A DNA stretch of 64,000 nucleotides, taken from positions 434,001 through 498,000 of the forward strand of contig NZ_LMFO01000023.1 of assembly GCF_001426865.1 (NCBI RefSeq), written 5' to 3'. Of the stretch, positions 17,152-25,904 are shown piece after piece. A model generated the notes under the pieces. The model was given only the letters and a program-made list of their open reading frames with translations, made no database searches and was not told where the DNA came from. The position numbers and the translations under genes are program-made. The DNA comes from Paenibacillus sp. Root52. GTDB taxonomy: Bacteria; Bacillota; Bacilli; Paenibacillales; Paenibacillaceae. Position 1 is the first letter of the stretch. Each line of letters opens with the position of its first letter.

Positions 17152-17634
17152 CTAAATAGGAACATAAATCTGGATTTGAGTTTCTTCTTCTCCAGATAAC
17201 ATCGCTTCTGCCCAGTGTTCCATATCAAATGCACGTGGCTCATCGTATCCGTTGTTAACAAGCCAGTCATTCACAGCATGATATGTTTCATCAATCTCAG
17301 CTTCAGAACCTGCGTGTATAAATCGTATAAACCGACCTGCTGGCACAGTGTGCGTAATCATCTGCTCAGCGATCTGCTGAGACTCCTGGACTTCAATCGC
17401 GACAATATGAGTGAACACCACATCTGGCGTCCATTCCACATCCGGATAGATCTGGATAAGGTACATCCCAGCATCCTTCATATTAGGAACGTGCGGAGCA
17501 TCCAACTTCAACTTTGCGCGTAAATTCCTCACAATGTTACCCTGAATGTCCTCGTTCAGACTTGCCTGCGCCTGGTATCCCACCAGCTTGATCTCAGGCT
17601 TCATTACAATTTCAATATCATCCAGCAACATCAC
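17152..17634 (-). CDS. GyrI-like/AraC effector-binding domain protein
   Basis: 160 aa from GTG 17634, chosen because GGGAGG lies 7 nt upstream; the adjacent ATG 17631 is also possible. The pattern VMKPEIKLVGYQAQASLNED, then IVAIEV, VPAGRFIRFIHAG and a closing QIQIYVPI is that of stand-alone effector-binding (BmrR/GyrI-type) domains. Such proteins bind small hydrophobic ligands. No DNA-binding domain is attached. Confidence 0.8.
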   Translation of the reverse strand: MMLLDDIEIVMKPEIKLVGYQAQASLNEDIQGNIVRNLRAKLKLDAPHVPNMKDAGMYLIQIYPDVEWTPDVVFTHIVAIEVQESQQIAEQMITHTVPAGRFIRFIHAGSEAEIDETYHAVNDWLVNNGYDEPRAFDMEHWAEAMLSGEEETQIQIYVPI

Positions 17635-17729
17635 GAAACTGCCTCCCTTTGGCTGCAATTCATCATCTATCTCGTTCAACAATATAAATAATCAATGATT
17701 TACCACGATGATTCACCATGATGAGCTAT

Positions 17730-18236
17730 CTATATTTTCTTACCTAAAATCGCTAGATCTCGGTTCACTCCATCCAATACAGCTACTTCCGGGTAATACC
17801 CCCATTGCTCAAAACCATGCTTGCGCAGTAAACCTAAGCTAGGTTCGTTATGTCCAAAGACAAAGCCCAAAATAGTGCTTATGCCAAGTTCTGGACACGC
17901 CGCAAAGATAGTATTCAGCAGTCGGCTGCCTGCGCCAATTCCCCGGCAATTTTGATCTACGTAGACACTCACTTCCACAGTCCCATTATAGGCAGGCCGT
18001 CCATAAAAAGAGCTCAGACTCGCCCAGGCTACAACCTGTCCTTCTTGCTTCATCACCCACAGTGGACGCCGATCGGAAGAGTGTTCCTCAAACCACGGAA
18101 TGCGCTGTTCAACCGTTACCGGCTCCAAATCGGCTGTCACCATACGACTCTCAATCGTCGAGTTATAAATCTCTACAATTCTTGGCAAATCCTCAATACG
18201 GGCATATTCAATCTGCACACGATCTAACATCATCAT
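17730..18236 (-). CDS. GNAT N-acetyltransferase (phosphinothricin acetyltransferase-like)
   Basis: 168 aa. The acetyl-CoA motif reads VYVDQNCRGIGAGSRLLNTI, and FGHNEPSLGLLRKHGFEQWG is the usual motif B. The opening IEYARIEDLPRIVEIYNSTI resembles the Pat/YwnH group, which acetylates phosphinothricin-like amino acids or methionine sulfoximine; the substrate here is not proven. It is separated from the next gene upstream by a terminator. Confidence 0.87.
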   Translation of the reverse strand: MMMLDRVQIEYARIEDLPRIVEIYNSTIESRMVTADLEPVTVEQRIPWFEEHSSDRRPLWVMKQEGQVVAWASLSSFYGRPAYNGTVEVSVYVDQNCRGIGAGSRLLNTIFAACPELGISTILGFVFGHNEPSLGLLRKHGFEQWGYYPEVAVLDGVNRDLAILGKKI

Positions 18237-18341
18237 AACGCCTCCATCATCCAGTCCAATCCGACTTTATGACGATATTATAACGGGATACAGGCGCAAT
18301 CGTCACCCATAACATTTGTATAGCTGCACATATAAGAAAAC

Positions 18342-18376
18342 GGCGATAGATTAAGGATTGCCTCCTTCCTATCGCC
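18342..18376 (-). terminator. Terminator of the M23 endopeptidase gene
   Basis: GGCGATAG pairs perfectly with CTATCGCC across a 19-nt loop; on the minus strand it is followed by GTTTTC. Confidence 0.7.
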
Positions 18377-18420
18377 TTTGATCGAGAGATGCTCTAAGCC
18401 ATTATGGGATTATGCAGAAA

Positions 18421-19569
18421 CTACCTCGCTTGAATGGTGTTACCACGTGTTAACTGCTGACTCTGATCTGCCCAGCGAATGTTGATGGATCGGGACGTGA
18501 ACAGATCAGCCCCATCAGATACTTGGAAATGCAAATGTGCTTCACTGGAGTTACCTGAGTTGCCTAACTCTCCAATGAGGTCGCCTTGCTTCACTTTATC
18601 CCCTTTCTTAACCGCTACACTCCCTTCCTTCAAATGCGCTGTAATGCTGTACTCCTTATTACCATGGTCAATGACTACGAAGTTGCCGGCGGGTTCTTCC
18701 GCATTCATCACACCCGGTGTGTTATCCGGGAGATCATTTTTAATTTCCACGACAGTTCCGTCCGCAGCAGCGTAGAGCGGCTCACCAAAAGCATAGTAAT
18801 TTTCATTTTTAGTCGGATCATCTTGATAACTGAAACCGTCTTTCGTTCGAACGATATCCAGTGCATAGCGCTGAGTCTCATGCTCATAATGGTAGTTGGA
18901 CAGAACATCATTGCCTCCCCAAAATACAAACCATTCGCCCTTCATAGGGAACTGGAACTCCGTTTGGGTATACTTGTTATCTGTATCCTCATGAGGTTCC
19001 AGAGCATGAATAGATAAGCCTTCAATTTGTTTTTCCGAAAAATAAGCGCGAATGCCTTTTGTTCCAGTTGCATCCTTCCAGACACGCTCAGTTAAATTAT
19101 TCATTTGCACATCTACCACTTGGTCAAGCGTAGTTACCCCCTGCAAAAAACTGTCAGCAGATGATTTGAACTCTTCAAGCGATACCGCTTCTTTCAGCTC
19201 AGGGCTCATCTGACTATAAATATCATCCTTCGAACCATTCAACAATGTATCCAAGAAGTTATCTGGTGTGATCAACGCTTGCACCTCTGTTCCCGATTGT
19301 TCTTCAGCGCCCTCTTTATCATTTTCTTGATTTTCAACTGCTGGAGTAGAATCAGATGTCTGCGCTGCGGACTGTTGCTCTGCCTGATCCGATGTAGCAG
19401 AACTGCTACAAGCAGAGAGAATCATACACGCTGCCAGTGAAATTGCAAATAACTTCCAACTCTTCTTCGACTGTGATCTCACTTGTACAGCATTTTGGGA
19501 TTTTGAATCTGCGGTTGATTCATCTTGCCGTTGCCTCATACGCTCAAATTCTTCATTTATCTTGTTCAT
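18421..19569 (-). CDS. M23 (LytM-type) endopeptidase lipoprotein
   Basis: 382 aa. An unusually long polar N-terminus (residues 1-37) precedes a hydrophobic stretch ending in a lipobox, LSAC (Cys54). A low-complexity linker and a domain around residues 100-190 follow, then a peptidase M23 domain with HYEHETQRYALDI (zinc His and Asp), ITAHLKEGSVAVKKGDKVKQ, and HLHFQ. The zinc and catalytic residues are present, so it should cut peptidoglycan cross-links at the cell surface. AAGGGG lies 9-10 nt before the ATG. The gene diverges from a two-component system. Confidence 0.9.
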   Translation of the reverse strand: MNKINEEFERMRQRQDESTADSKSQNAVQVRSQSKKSWKLFAISLAACMILSACSSSATSDQAEQQSAAQTSDSTPAVENQENDKEGAEEQSGTEVQALITPDNFLDTLLNGSKDDIYSQMSPELKEAVSLEEFKSSADSFLQGVTTLDQVVDVQMNNLTERVWKDATGTKGIRAYFSEKQIEGLSIHALEPHEDTDNKYTQTEFQFPMKGEWFVFWGGNDVLSNYHYEHETQRYALDIVRTKDGFSYQDDPTKNENYYAFGEPLYAAADGTVVEIKNDLPDNTPGVMNAEEPAGNFVVIDHGNKEYSITAHLKEGSVAVKKGDKVKQGDLIGELGNSGNSSEAHLHFQVSDGADLFTSRSINIRWADQSQQLTRGNTIQAR

Positions 19570-19668
19570 TGTTCCACACCCCTTATTAAAATCGTTATCT
19601 CTTGGAGTTAACTCTACACAATGAATCTTATCCTGCGTCTAACATATGCTTACACCTAACATAACTCT

Positions 19669-19697
19669 TTGACTTCCACGGAACTCATAATTAAGAT
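19669..19697 (+). promoter_or_regulatory. SigA-type promoter of the second two-component operon
   Basis: TTGACT (19669-19674), a 17-nt spacer, then TAAGAT (19692-19697). The -10 is part of a direct repeat TTAAGAT at 19691 and 19702 (11-nt period), which may also be a regulator box (TTAAGA-N5-TTAAGA). Confidence 0.6.
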
Positions 19698-19786
19698 TCT
19701 GTTAAGATAGCGCATGCGCCAGATCAACGATCTTAGTGATATGATGAACTGAGCCAGACAGAAGCCTAAGGAGGTCACTTTCAAGC

Positions 19787-20554
19787 ATGAATCACGTCTC
19801 ATTACTCCTTGTAGATGATGAACAAGCCATACTACATATGCTCCGCACCGTTCTGCTGAAAGAGCAGTTTATTGATATCGATACCGTTACAACAGGTGAA
19901 GCAGCACTCGAAGCTTGCAAAAGTAAAACCTATCATTGCATCGTGCTGGATGTCATGCTTCCAGGGAAAAGTGGACTCGAAATCTGCCCATTTCTGCGAG
20001 AGGTAACCGATGCACCCATTCTGTTCCTCACCGCCAAAACAACGGATTATGACAAGTTAACTGGATTCGCTGTGGGCGGTGACGATTATGTCGTCAAACC
20101 CTTTAATCCACTCGAAGTCGTCGCCCGAATCAAGTCACTACTCAAGCGTTACTTGCCTTCAAAAGTAGCAAATCCCTCAAACACCTTAAATACAAAAAAT
20201 GACGCAAGTGCGTCATATCCAAATCCACAAGAAGACATATATGATTTTGGACGATTTCAGGTGTTGGAACAGGCTGGAGAGCTACGAGTTGAGGGAATGA
20301 CTGTTACCTGCCCGGCACTTGTATATCAGTTGCTACTCTATTTCTGTAAGCATCCCAATCGTATTTTTACCAAATCTGAGTTATATGAACGGGTCTGGGG
20401 ATCGGAAGCCATTAGTGACGACAATACCGTTATGGTTCACATCCATCGCATTCGGGAACGAATTGAGGCCGACCCTTCCACTCCAGAGCTTCTAGTCAAC
20501 GTACGAGGTCTCGGATACAAGCTCATTAAGCCTGAGCAGGTTCCACAATCATGA
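19787..20554 (+). CDS. OmpR family response regulator
   Basis: 255 aa. The receiver domain has DD10-11, phospho-acceptor Asp55 (CIVLDVMLPG) and Lys in YVVKPFNPLEV. A linker rich in Asn and Ser (about 124-150) leads to a winged helix with NTVMVHIHRIRERI and VNVRGLGYKLIKPE. AAGGAGG lies upstream. It overlaps the kinase by 4 nt (ATGA) and diverges from the M23 endopeptidase gene, a likely target. Confidence 0.92.
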   Translation: MNHVSLLLVDDEQAILHMLRTVLLKEQFIDIDTVTTGEAALEACKSKTYHCIVLDVMLPGKSGLEICPFLREVTDAPILFLTAKTTDYDKLTGFAVGGDDYVVKPFNPLEVVARIKSLLKRYLPSKVANPSNTLNTKNDASASYPNPQEDIYDFGRFQVLEQAGELRVEGMTVTCPALVYQLLLYFCKHPNRIFTKSELYERVWGSEAISDDNTVMVHIHRIRERIEADPSTPELLVNVRGLGYKLIKPEQVPQS

Positions 20555-22329
20555 GCATTCGGCGCAGATTGATGACCCGATTTATCGGTATGCTCGCTGG
20601 CGCAGTTCTTTTGATTGTGGTACTTGGATCAGCTGCGACCTATTGGGTAGTGCAAAAGGTGAATGAAGTGAACCTAGTCGATGATTTTGCGACCACAGGT
20701 CTAGATCAATTAATTGATACCGCAAAAATCTCGTCTGATGGCACCGTTCACTATGCCCCCGATCTTCTGAAGCAGGTGGAGCAAAATCAAGGGTGGCTGC
20801 AAATGCTCGATGATAAAGGTAAGGTTATCGATGCCTTTCATACCCCTTCCGATATTCCGACTCACTATGCACCAGGAGAGCTAATATCTTATTGGCAAGG
20901 AACTAAGCCATTTCCATATCAGATCGTCATGATCATTCGAGAAAGAAACGGTATTGTTTTTACATTGTTATATGGAGAACGCAGTGTTGCCAAACCCTTA
21001 CTTAACCAGGTTCATCAGACTAGCACCTTTACCAACGGCAAGCTTGTCGTAGCGCCAGAACAACAAGCGTCCATTCGCGAAGCCAAGGCCTACCTGCAAC
21101 TATTGGATTCCTCTGGTAAGGAGCTAGATTCCTATAATAAACCTACAATGGGTGTGCCGACCGATTACAACATTCAGGATCTCGTTTTGCGTGCCCGCTA
21201 CCCTAGCCGATATGGAGCATTCACATCTACTATGTATGATGAACAGACTGAAACGACCTGGATGATCAGTGTCCCTAGCGGTTTGTCAGCAGCAGAAGAT
21301 GAGAGAGATCCCTATGCTTTTATTTGGGAGCCAGCACTGCTGGTATTGGTTCTGTCCGTAATTATGTTGTTAATCCTGCTGGCCCTCTGGTACGCCAATC
21401 GTTTTGGCTCCCCGATGCTGCACATGCTCCAATGGCTACAACGACTGGAAAAGGGTCATTACGAAGAGCCCACGGGGCTAAATGGCATACCTCGCAGTCA
21501 ACGACGTAACGGCAAATGGAAGCGTAAATATCGTGTATACGCCGAAGTGTTACACTCGATGCAAATGTTATCCAGCACGCTGAAACAAGACGAGGAACTT
21601 CGCAAGCAAACGGAGTCTCTTCGCGAGGAATGGATTGCAGGCATCACGCATGATCTGAAGACACCTTTATCCTCTATACAGGGTTATGCCCATATGCTTG
21701 AAGCGGATAAATATAGCTGGTCCCAAGAGGAAGTACGGGAGTTCGCTGCAATCATGTTGGACAAATCGATGTATATGGATCGGTTGGTCAATGATCTTGC
21801 TCTGACTTACCGCTTACGCAGTGGTGGATATCAACCAGACGTGGAACGAACTGACGTGAATACGCTACTTCATGATCTCGTGCTGCGCGCTGAACGCAAT
21901 CCAGCCTATGGACAAGGTCGCATCCAGTTTCAACCGGCACCGACTCCTGTGTACGGGCAAGTGCACATCCCTTCATTTGAACGAATTGTAGATAATCTGA
22001 CTGCCAACGCTCTGCTGCATAACCCTACAGACACCAAGCTCATCGTCAGCGTGCATGCTGGGCAACGAGATGGAGACTTCAGCATACAGTTTGTGGATAA
22101 TGGGAGAGGTATGGATACGAAGACGGTATGGAGGTTATTTGAACGTTATTATCGCGGAACCGATACAGGAACTCCTGATGTGGGATCCGGGCTTGGTATG
22201 GCTGTGACCAAGGGCCTGATTGAGGCGATGAAAGGTCGAATTGAAGTGCATTCCTCTCCCGGGCAGGGCACACAGATTCGATTGATCTGGGACGGGATAT
22301 CACACGATGCTCAAAATAAAATCACTTGA
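20551..22329 (+). CDS. Sensor histidine kinase with large extracytoplasmic domain
   Basis: 592 aa. Membrane segments at about residues 11-34 and 258-281 enclose a sensor domain of about 220 residues that contains two similar halves (QGWLQMLDDKGKVIDAFHTP and EAKAYLQLLDSSGKELDSYN), suggesting an internal duplication. The cytoplasmic part has THDLKTPLSSI (His367), an N box (DNLTANALLHNP), G1 (VDNGRGMD) and G2 (GSGLGMAVTKGLIEAMKG). The signal is unknown; the neighbouring endopeptidase points to the cell wall. Confidence 0.92.
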   Translation: MSIRRRLMTRFIGMLAGAVLLIVVLGSAATYWVVQKVNEVNLVDDFATTGLDQLIDTAKISSDGTVHYAPDLLKQVEQNQGWLQMLDDKGKVIDAFHTPSDIPTHYAPGELISYWQGTKPFPYQIVMIIRERNGIVFTLLYGERSVAKPLLNQVHQTSTFTNGKLVVAPEQQASIREAKAYLQLLDSSGKELDSYNKPTMGVPTDYNIQDLVLRARYPSRYGAFTSTMYDEQTETTWMISVPSGLSAAEDERDPYAFIWEPALLVLVLSVIMLLILLALWYANRFGSPMLHMLQWLQRLEKGHYEEPTGLNGIPRSQRRNGKWKRKYRVYAEVLHSMQMLSSTLKQDEELRKQTESLREEWIAGITHDLKTPLSSIQGYAHMLEADKYSWSQEEVREFAAIMLDKSMYMDRLVNDLALTYRLRSGGYQPDVERTDVNTLLHDLVLRAERNPAYGQGRIQFQPAPTPVYGQVHIPSFERIVDNLTANALLHNPTDTKLIVSVHAGQRDGDFSIQFVDNGRGMDTKTVWRLFERYYRGTDTGTPDVGSGLGMAVTKGLIEAMKGRIEVHSSPGQGTQIRLIWDGISHDAQNKIT

Positions 22330-22354
22330 CCTTTGAATTTTCAATCTATATAAT
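22326..22354 (+). promoter_or_regulatory. thrS: SigA-type promoter of the thrS leader
   Basis: TTGACC (22326-22331), exactly 17 nt, TATAAT (22349-22354). It overlaps the stop codon of the preceding kinase gene and reads into the T-box leader. Confidence 0.8.
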
Positions 22355-22440
22355 CGACACTCAAGTAACACCTGTTTCCCAAAAAATTGATATGGCGTTC
22401 TCCGCATTGGACGGATCAACCTTATCATTTCGTATATTTG

Positions 22441-22761
22441 GCGATGACCAGAGACATGATTCCGCTTGCGTGCTGCCCAGAGAGAGAAGGGATTGGTGAA
22501 ACCTTCTTCAGCGAACGAAACGGCGTTACCCCTCTGCAGCCGTGATCTCGAACCACCCTTTAAGCCACGAGTTCCTACTCGAATTTGGAGCTTACATGGG
22601 CCAGTAGAGTTCACCGCCTAATCCCCGTTAACGGATTCCAATGAGGGTTATGATGTTTCCTGTATCCGGCGGCTGGCCGAATAAGGATGGCTTCATAACC
22701 AAATTAGGGTGGAACCACGAGCTAAGCGCACTCGTCCCTTTTCCGGGACGGGTGTTTTTTT
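22441..22761 (+). ncRNA. T-box leader (threonine)
   Basis: Conserved T-box landmarks occur in order: AGAGAG with TGGTGAAACC in the stem I region (near 22480-22502), a probable specifier ACC followed by A at 22552-22554, and the tRNA-acceptor-binding box AGGGTGGAACCACGAG (22706-22721). The antiterminator competes with a terminator of 10-bp stem (22729-22738 / 22745-22754) followed by seven T residues. Uncharged tRNA-Thr binding would allow read-through into thrS; the specifier codon agrees with the gene. Confidence 0.92.
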
Positions 22762-22795
22762 GCGCTTCTAATTTGAGAATTGGAGTGTGGTTCAC

Positions 22796-24775
22796 ATGAA
22801 TAATCAGGAAAAATTCAGTCCATCTAACCAAGTAAAAGCAAAGGATGCCAATCAACTCAATCAGCATATCGAAGTTCGTCTCCAAGGCGGAGCCGTGCGG
22901 GATTATCATACAGGCATTACTGTGGGAGAAGTCGCTTCGTCCATCCGTATAAGTCTGGGTAAGCAGGCTGTCGGAGGTATTGTGAACGGGCAACATGTCG
23001 ATCTGGATCGGCAGCTTGAAGAGGACTGCGAACTTATTATCGTTACACTCGAAAGTGAAGAAGGTCTTCACCGTTATCGTCACACTACTGCGCATGTTCT
23101 GGCTCAGGCAATCAAACGAATTTACGGTGCGGAGCACGTGAAACTTGGCATTGGTCCTGTTATTGCCGATGGATTCTATTACGATGTGGATCTGGAGCAC
23201 GCCCTCTCCATTCATGATCTCGCGGTTATTGAGCAGGAGATGCACAAGATTGTGCGGGAAAATTGGAAGATTAATCGCCGCGTCGTTAACCGTGAACAGG
23301 CTCTTGATCTTTTTGCCGACATGCAGGATCCATATAAGCTAGAGTTGATTCACGATTTACCCGCGGACGCAGAGATTTCGTTGTATGAACAGGGTGAGTT
23401 TATCGATCTGTGCCGAGGTCCACATCTTCCGTCAACTGGTCGCATCAAAGCCTTCAAGCTGCTTCATGTAGCTGGCGCGTACTGGCGTGGTAACTCGGAC
23501 AATAAAATGCTTCAACGGATTTACGGCACTGCCTTTCCAAACCAAGCACAACTGGATGAGCATATGCACATGCTTGAAGAAGCGAAGAAACGAGATCATC
23601 GGAAACTAGGCAAAGAGCTGGAGCTCTTCATGTTCTCGGAGGAAGCACCCGGCATGCCGTTCTATCTAGCCAAAGGCATGACTGTCCGCACTGAGCTGGA
23701 GAATTTCTCCCGTGAATTACAGCTACAAGAAGGATACCAGGAGGTTCGCACTCCGCTCATGATGAATAATCGGCTGTGGGAGCAATCTGGTCACTGGGAG
23801 CATTACAAAGACAATATGTACTTCTCCGAGGTGGACAATGCTACGTTTGCACTGAAACCGATGAACTGCCCAGGTCATATGCTAATCTTCAAAAACAAGC
23901 TTCATTCCTATCGCGAATTACCTATTCGCATGATGGAATTCGGTCAGGTACATCGCCACGAATACTCGGGTGCGTTAAACGGCATGATGCGTGTACGGAC
24001 ATTCTGTCAGGATGATGCTCATCTGTATGTCATGCCCGAACAGATCGAGGAAGAGATTAACCGCGCAATCTCGTTGATTGGACGTATGTACGATATTTTC
24101 GGATTCGAATATAGCATCGAGCTATCCACACGACCACAAGACTCCATGGGGTCAGAGGAATTATGGGATCAGGCGGAACGCGCACTGCAAAATGTTCTGG
24201 ATCAGCGCGGAGTCAGCTACCGCATTAACGAAGGGGATGGCGCATTCTATGGTCCCAAAATTGATTTCCATATCCTTGATGCACTGAAACGCAGCTGGCA
24301 ATGCGGAACAATCCAGCTTGATTTCCAAATGCCAGAGAAATTCGATCTCACTTACATCGGTGAAGATCGTCTGAAGCATCGTCCGGTCGTCATTCACCGT
24401 GCAATCTACGGTTCCATTGACCGTTTCATCGGCATTCTTACTGAGCATTTTGCCGGTGCATTCCCTCTATGGCTTGCGCCCGTACAAGTGAAGCTGCTCC
24501 CTGTCTCAGACCATTACGCCGAGTATGCTCTAGAGGTTCAACAAGCGCTGCGAGCAGCAGGAATCCGCGTGGAGACAGACTTGCGTAACGAGAAGCTGGG
24601 GTACAAAATTCGTGAGGCTCAGATGGAGAAGGTTCCCTACTCCCTCGTCCTTGGCGAGAATGAGAAAAATGCCTCGTCAGCCTCTGTCCGTGCGTACGGT
24701 CAGGGCGATCAAGGCATTCAGCGGATAGACGATCTGATTCAACAAATTCATGAAGCTGTGCAAGCCAAAAGATAA
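22796..24775 (+). CDS. thrS: Threonyl-tRNA synthetase
   Basis: 659 aa from ATG 22796 with GGAG 10 nt upstream. It has an N-terminal TGS domain (residues about 25-85), an editing domain with HTTAHVLAQA and CRGPH, class II catalytic motifs with MNCPGHM, RTFCQDDAHL and the closing ALPRAIYGSIDRF-type segment (RAIYGSIDRFIGIL), then an anticodon-binding domain (VQVKLLPVS..). It charges tRNA-Thr. The T-box leader suggests starvation control; a second thrS copy elsewhere, as in B. subtilis thrS/thrZ, is possible. Confidence 0.96.
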   Translation: MNNQEKFSPSNQVKAKDANQLNQHIEVRLQGGAVRDYHTGITVGEVASSIRISLGKQAVGGIVNGQHVDLDRQLEEDCELIIVTLESEEGLHRYRHTTAHVLAQAIKRIYGAEHVKLGIGPVIADGFYYDVDLEHALSIHDLAVIEQEMHKIVRENWKINRRVVNREQALDLFADMQDPYKLELIHDLPADAEISLYEQGEFIDLCRGPHLPSTGRIKAFKLLHVAGAYWRGNSDNKMLQRIYGTAFPNQAQLDEHMHMLEEAKKRDHRKLGKELELFMFSEEAPGMPFYLAKGMTVRTELENFSRELQLQEGYQEVRTPLMMNNRLWEQSGHWEHYKDNMYFSEVDNATFALKPMNCPGHMLIFKNKLHSYRELPIRMMEFGQVHRHEYSGALNGMMRVRTFCQDDAHLYVMPEQIEEEINRAISLIGRMYDIFGFEYSIELSTRPQDSMGSEELWDQAERALQNVLDQRGVSYRINEGDGAFYGPKIDFHILDALKRSWQCGTIQLDFQMPEKFDLTYIGEDRLKHRPVVIHRAIYGSIDRFIGILTEHFAGAFPLWLAPVQVKLLPVSDHYAEYALEVQQALRAAGIRVETDLRNEKLGYKIREAQMEKVPYSLVLGENEKNASSASVRAYGQGDQGIQRIDDLIQQIHEAVQAKR

Positions 24776-24819
24776 AACATCCGACATGCTAGATTAGCTT
24801 GTAAACCAATGACAGGGCA

Positions 24820-25770
24820 TTACACTTGATCGTTCGATCCAAGTCCTACTTGCTGCTCGCTCCACGTCCAGAATCGTTCAGCTACAGCATCGTCCGTGGC
24901 GTGGGCTTGCAATTTCTGTTCCTTCTGCTGGTAAAAGTACTTTCCGGTCACTCCTGCAACTTCAGGGCTGGTTGCTAAGTAGATTGCCGTTTTTGCCCCC
25001 TCTTCGGGGGTAAGAAAGAACGGGAGCTTGCCCACAATAGCCATAATACGGGTACCAAATCCCGTGTTCCGATCCACACCAATACTTGTGCCAACCGCAC
25101 CAGGGTGCAGGCAGTTCACTATTATCCGGCTATCGGCTACTTTGCGAGCCAGAATCCGAGTAAATAACACATTAGCGAGTTTGGACTGAGCATAGCCCTT
25201 GATCGGGTTATACCTTTTATGTAAATGGGGGTCTTCAAAGTGAATCTTTCCTGCTTTGTAGGCACCAGATGATACATTCACAATCCGTCCCTGCTGCGCA
25301 CGCCGCAAGGGTGGAATCAACAGAAGTGTCAGTAGGAAATGACCCAAATGGTTAATCCCTATGCTCTGCTCAAAACCATCTGAGGTCTCCTTGCGCTTTA
25401 CCATAACTACGCCGGCATTATTCATCAGCACATCCAGCGTGTCATAACGCTCATTAAACGAATGGGCAAACCGCCGAATGCTGTCTAATGAACCGAGATC
25501 ACACAACATCAGTTCAATGGCAGTTGAGTTAGACTGACGGAGTGCTTCCTGAAGCGCCTCTTGTCCACGCTGCTCACTGCGGCATGCCATGATCACATGA
25601 TAACCTTTTCGCGCAAGCTCTATCGTGGTCGACAGCCCCATGCCGGAGTTCGCTCCCGTTACAATTGCGATTGGATTCTTCTTATGATCGGCGTTGGGAT
25701 TGAGCATTGTATTGGACGTTGAATCGGTCACTGAAGTGGACATGGTATTGGAGATTATGTTGGACATCAT
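24820..25770 (-). CDS. Short-chain dehydrogenase/reductase
   Basis: 316 aa. The NAD(P) site TGANSGMG, NNAG, a Ser in NVSSGAYKAG and the catalytic YAQSK are all intact. The overall pattern, with HLGHFLLTLLL and CLHPGAVGTSIG, is that of retinol-dehydrogenase/WW-domain-oxidoreductase-like SDRs common in bacteria. A Ser/Thr/Asn-rich N-terminal extension of about 30 residues is unusual, and a later start is possible. Convergent with thrS. Substrate unknown. Confidence 0.88.
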   Translation of the reverse strand: MMSNIISNTMSTSVTDSTSNTMLNPNADHKKNPIAIVTGANSGMGLSTTIELARKGYHVIMACRSEQRGQEALQEALRQSNSTAIELMLCDLGSLDSIRRFAHSFNERYDTLDVLMNNAGVVMVKRKETSDGFEQSIGINHLGHFLLTLLLIPPLRRAQQGRIVNVSSGAYKAGKIHFEDPHLHKRYNPIKGYAQSKLANVLFTRILARKVADSRIIVNCLHPGAVGTSIGVDRNTGFGTRIMAIVGKLPFFLTPEEGAKTAIYLATSPEVAGVTGKYFYQQKEQKLQAHATDDAVAERFWTWSEQQVGLGSNDQV

Positions 25771-25904
25771 AACACTTCCCTTCTTAAACTGAGGCTTGAA
25801 TGAGTATGGACTTAAATGAGTACGGATTGACTTTTTGAGCCAAAGAAGACAATGTGAGATAATAGAAATTATTCACATCTGATCCTATAGGGAGGCTATG
25901 ACTT

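Noticed and set aside
22628..23245. 205-codon open frame on the minus strand
   Set aside because: It lies antisense to the T-box terminator region and the start of thrS, has no family resemblance, and no ribosome binding site.
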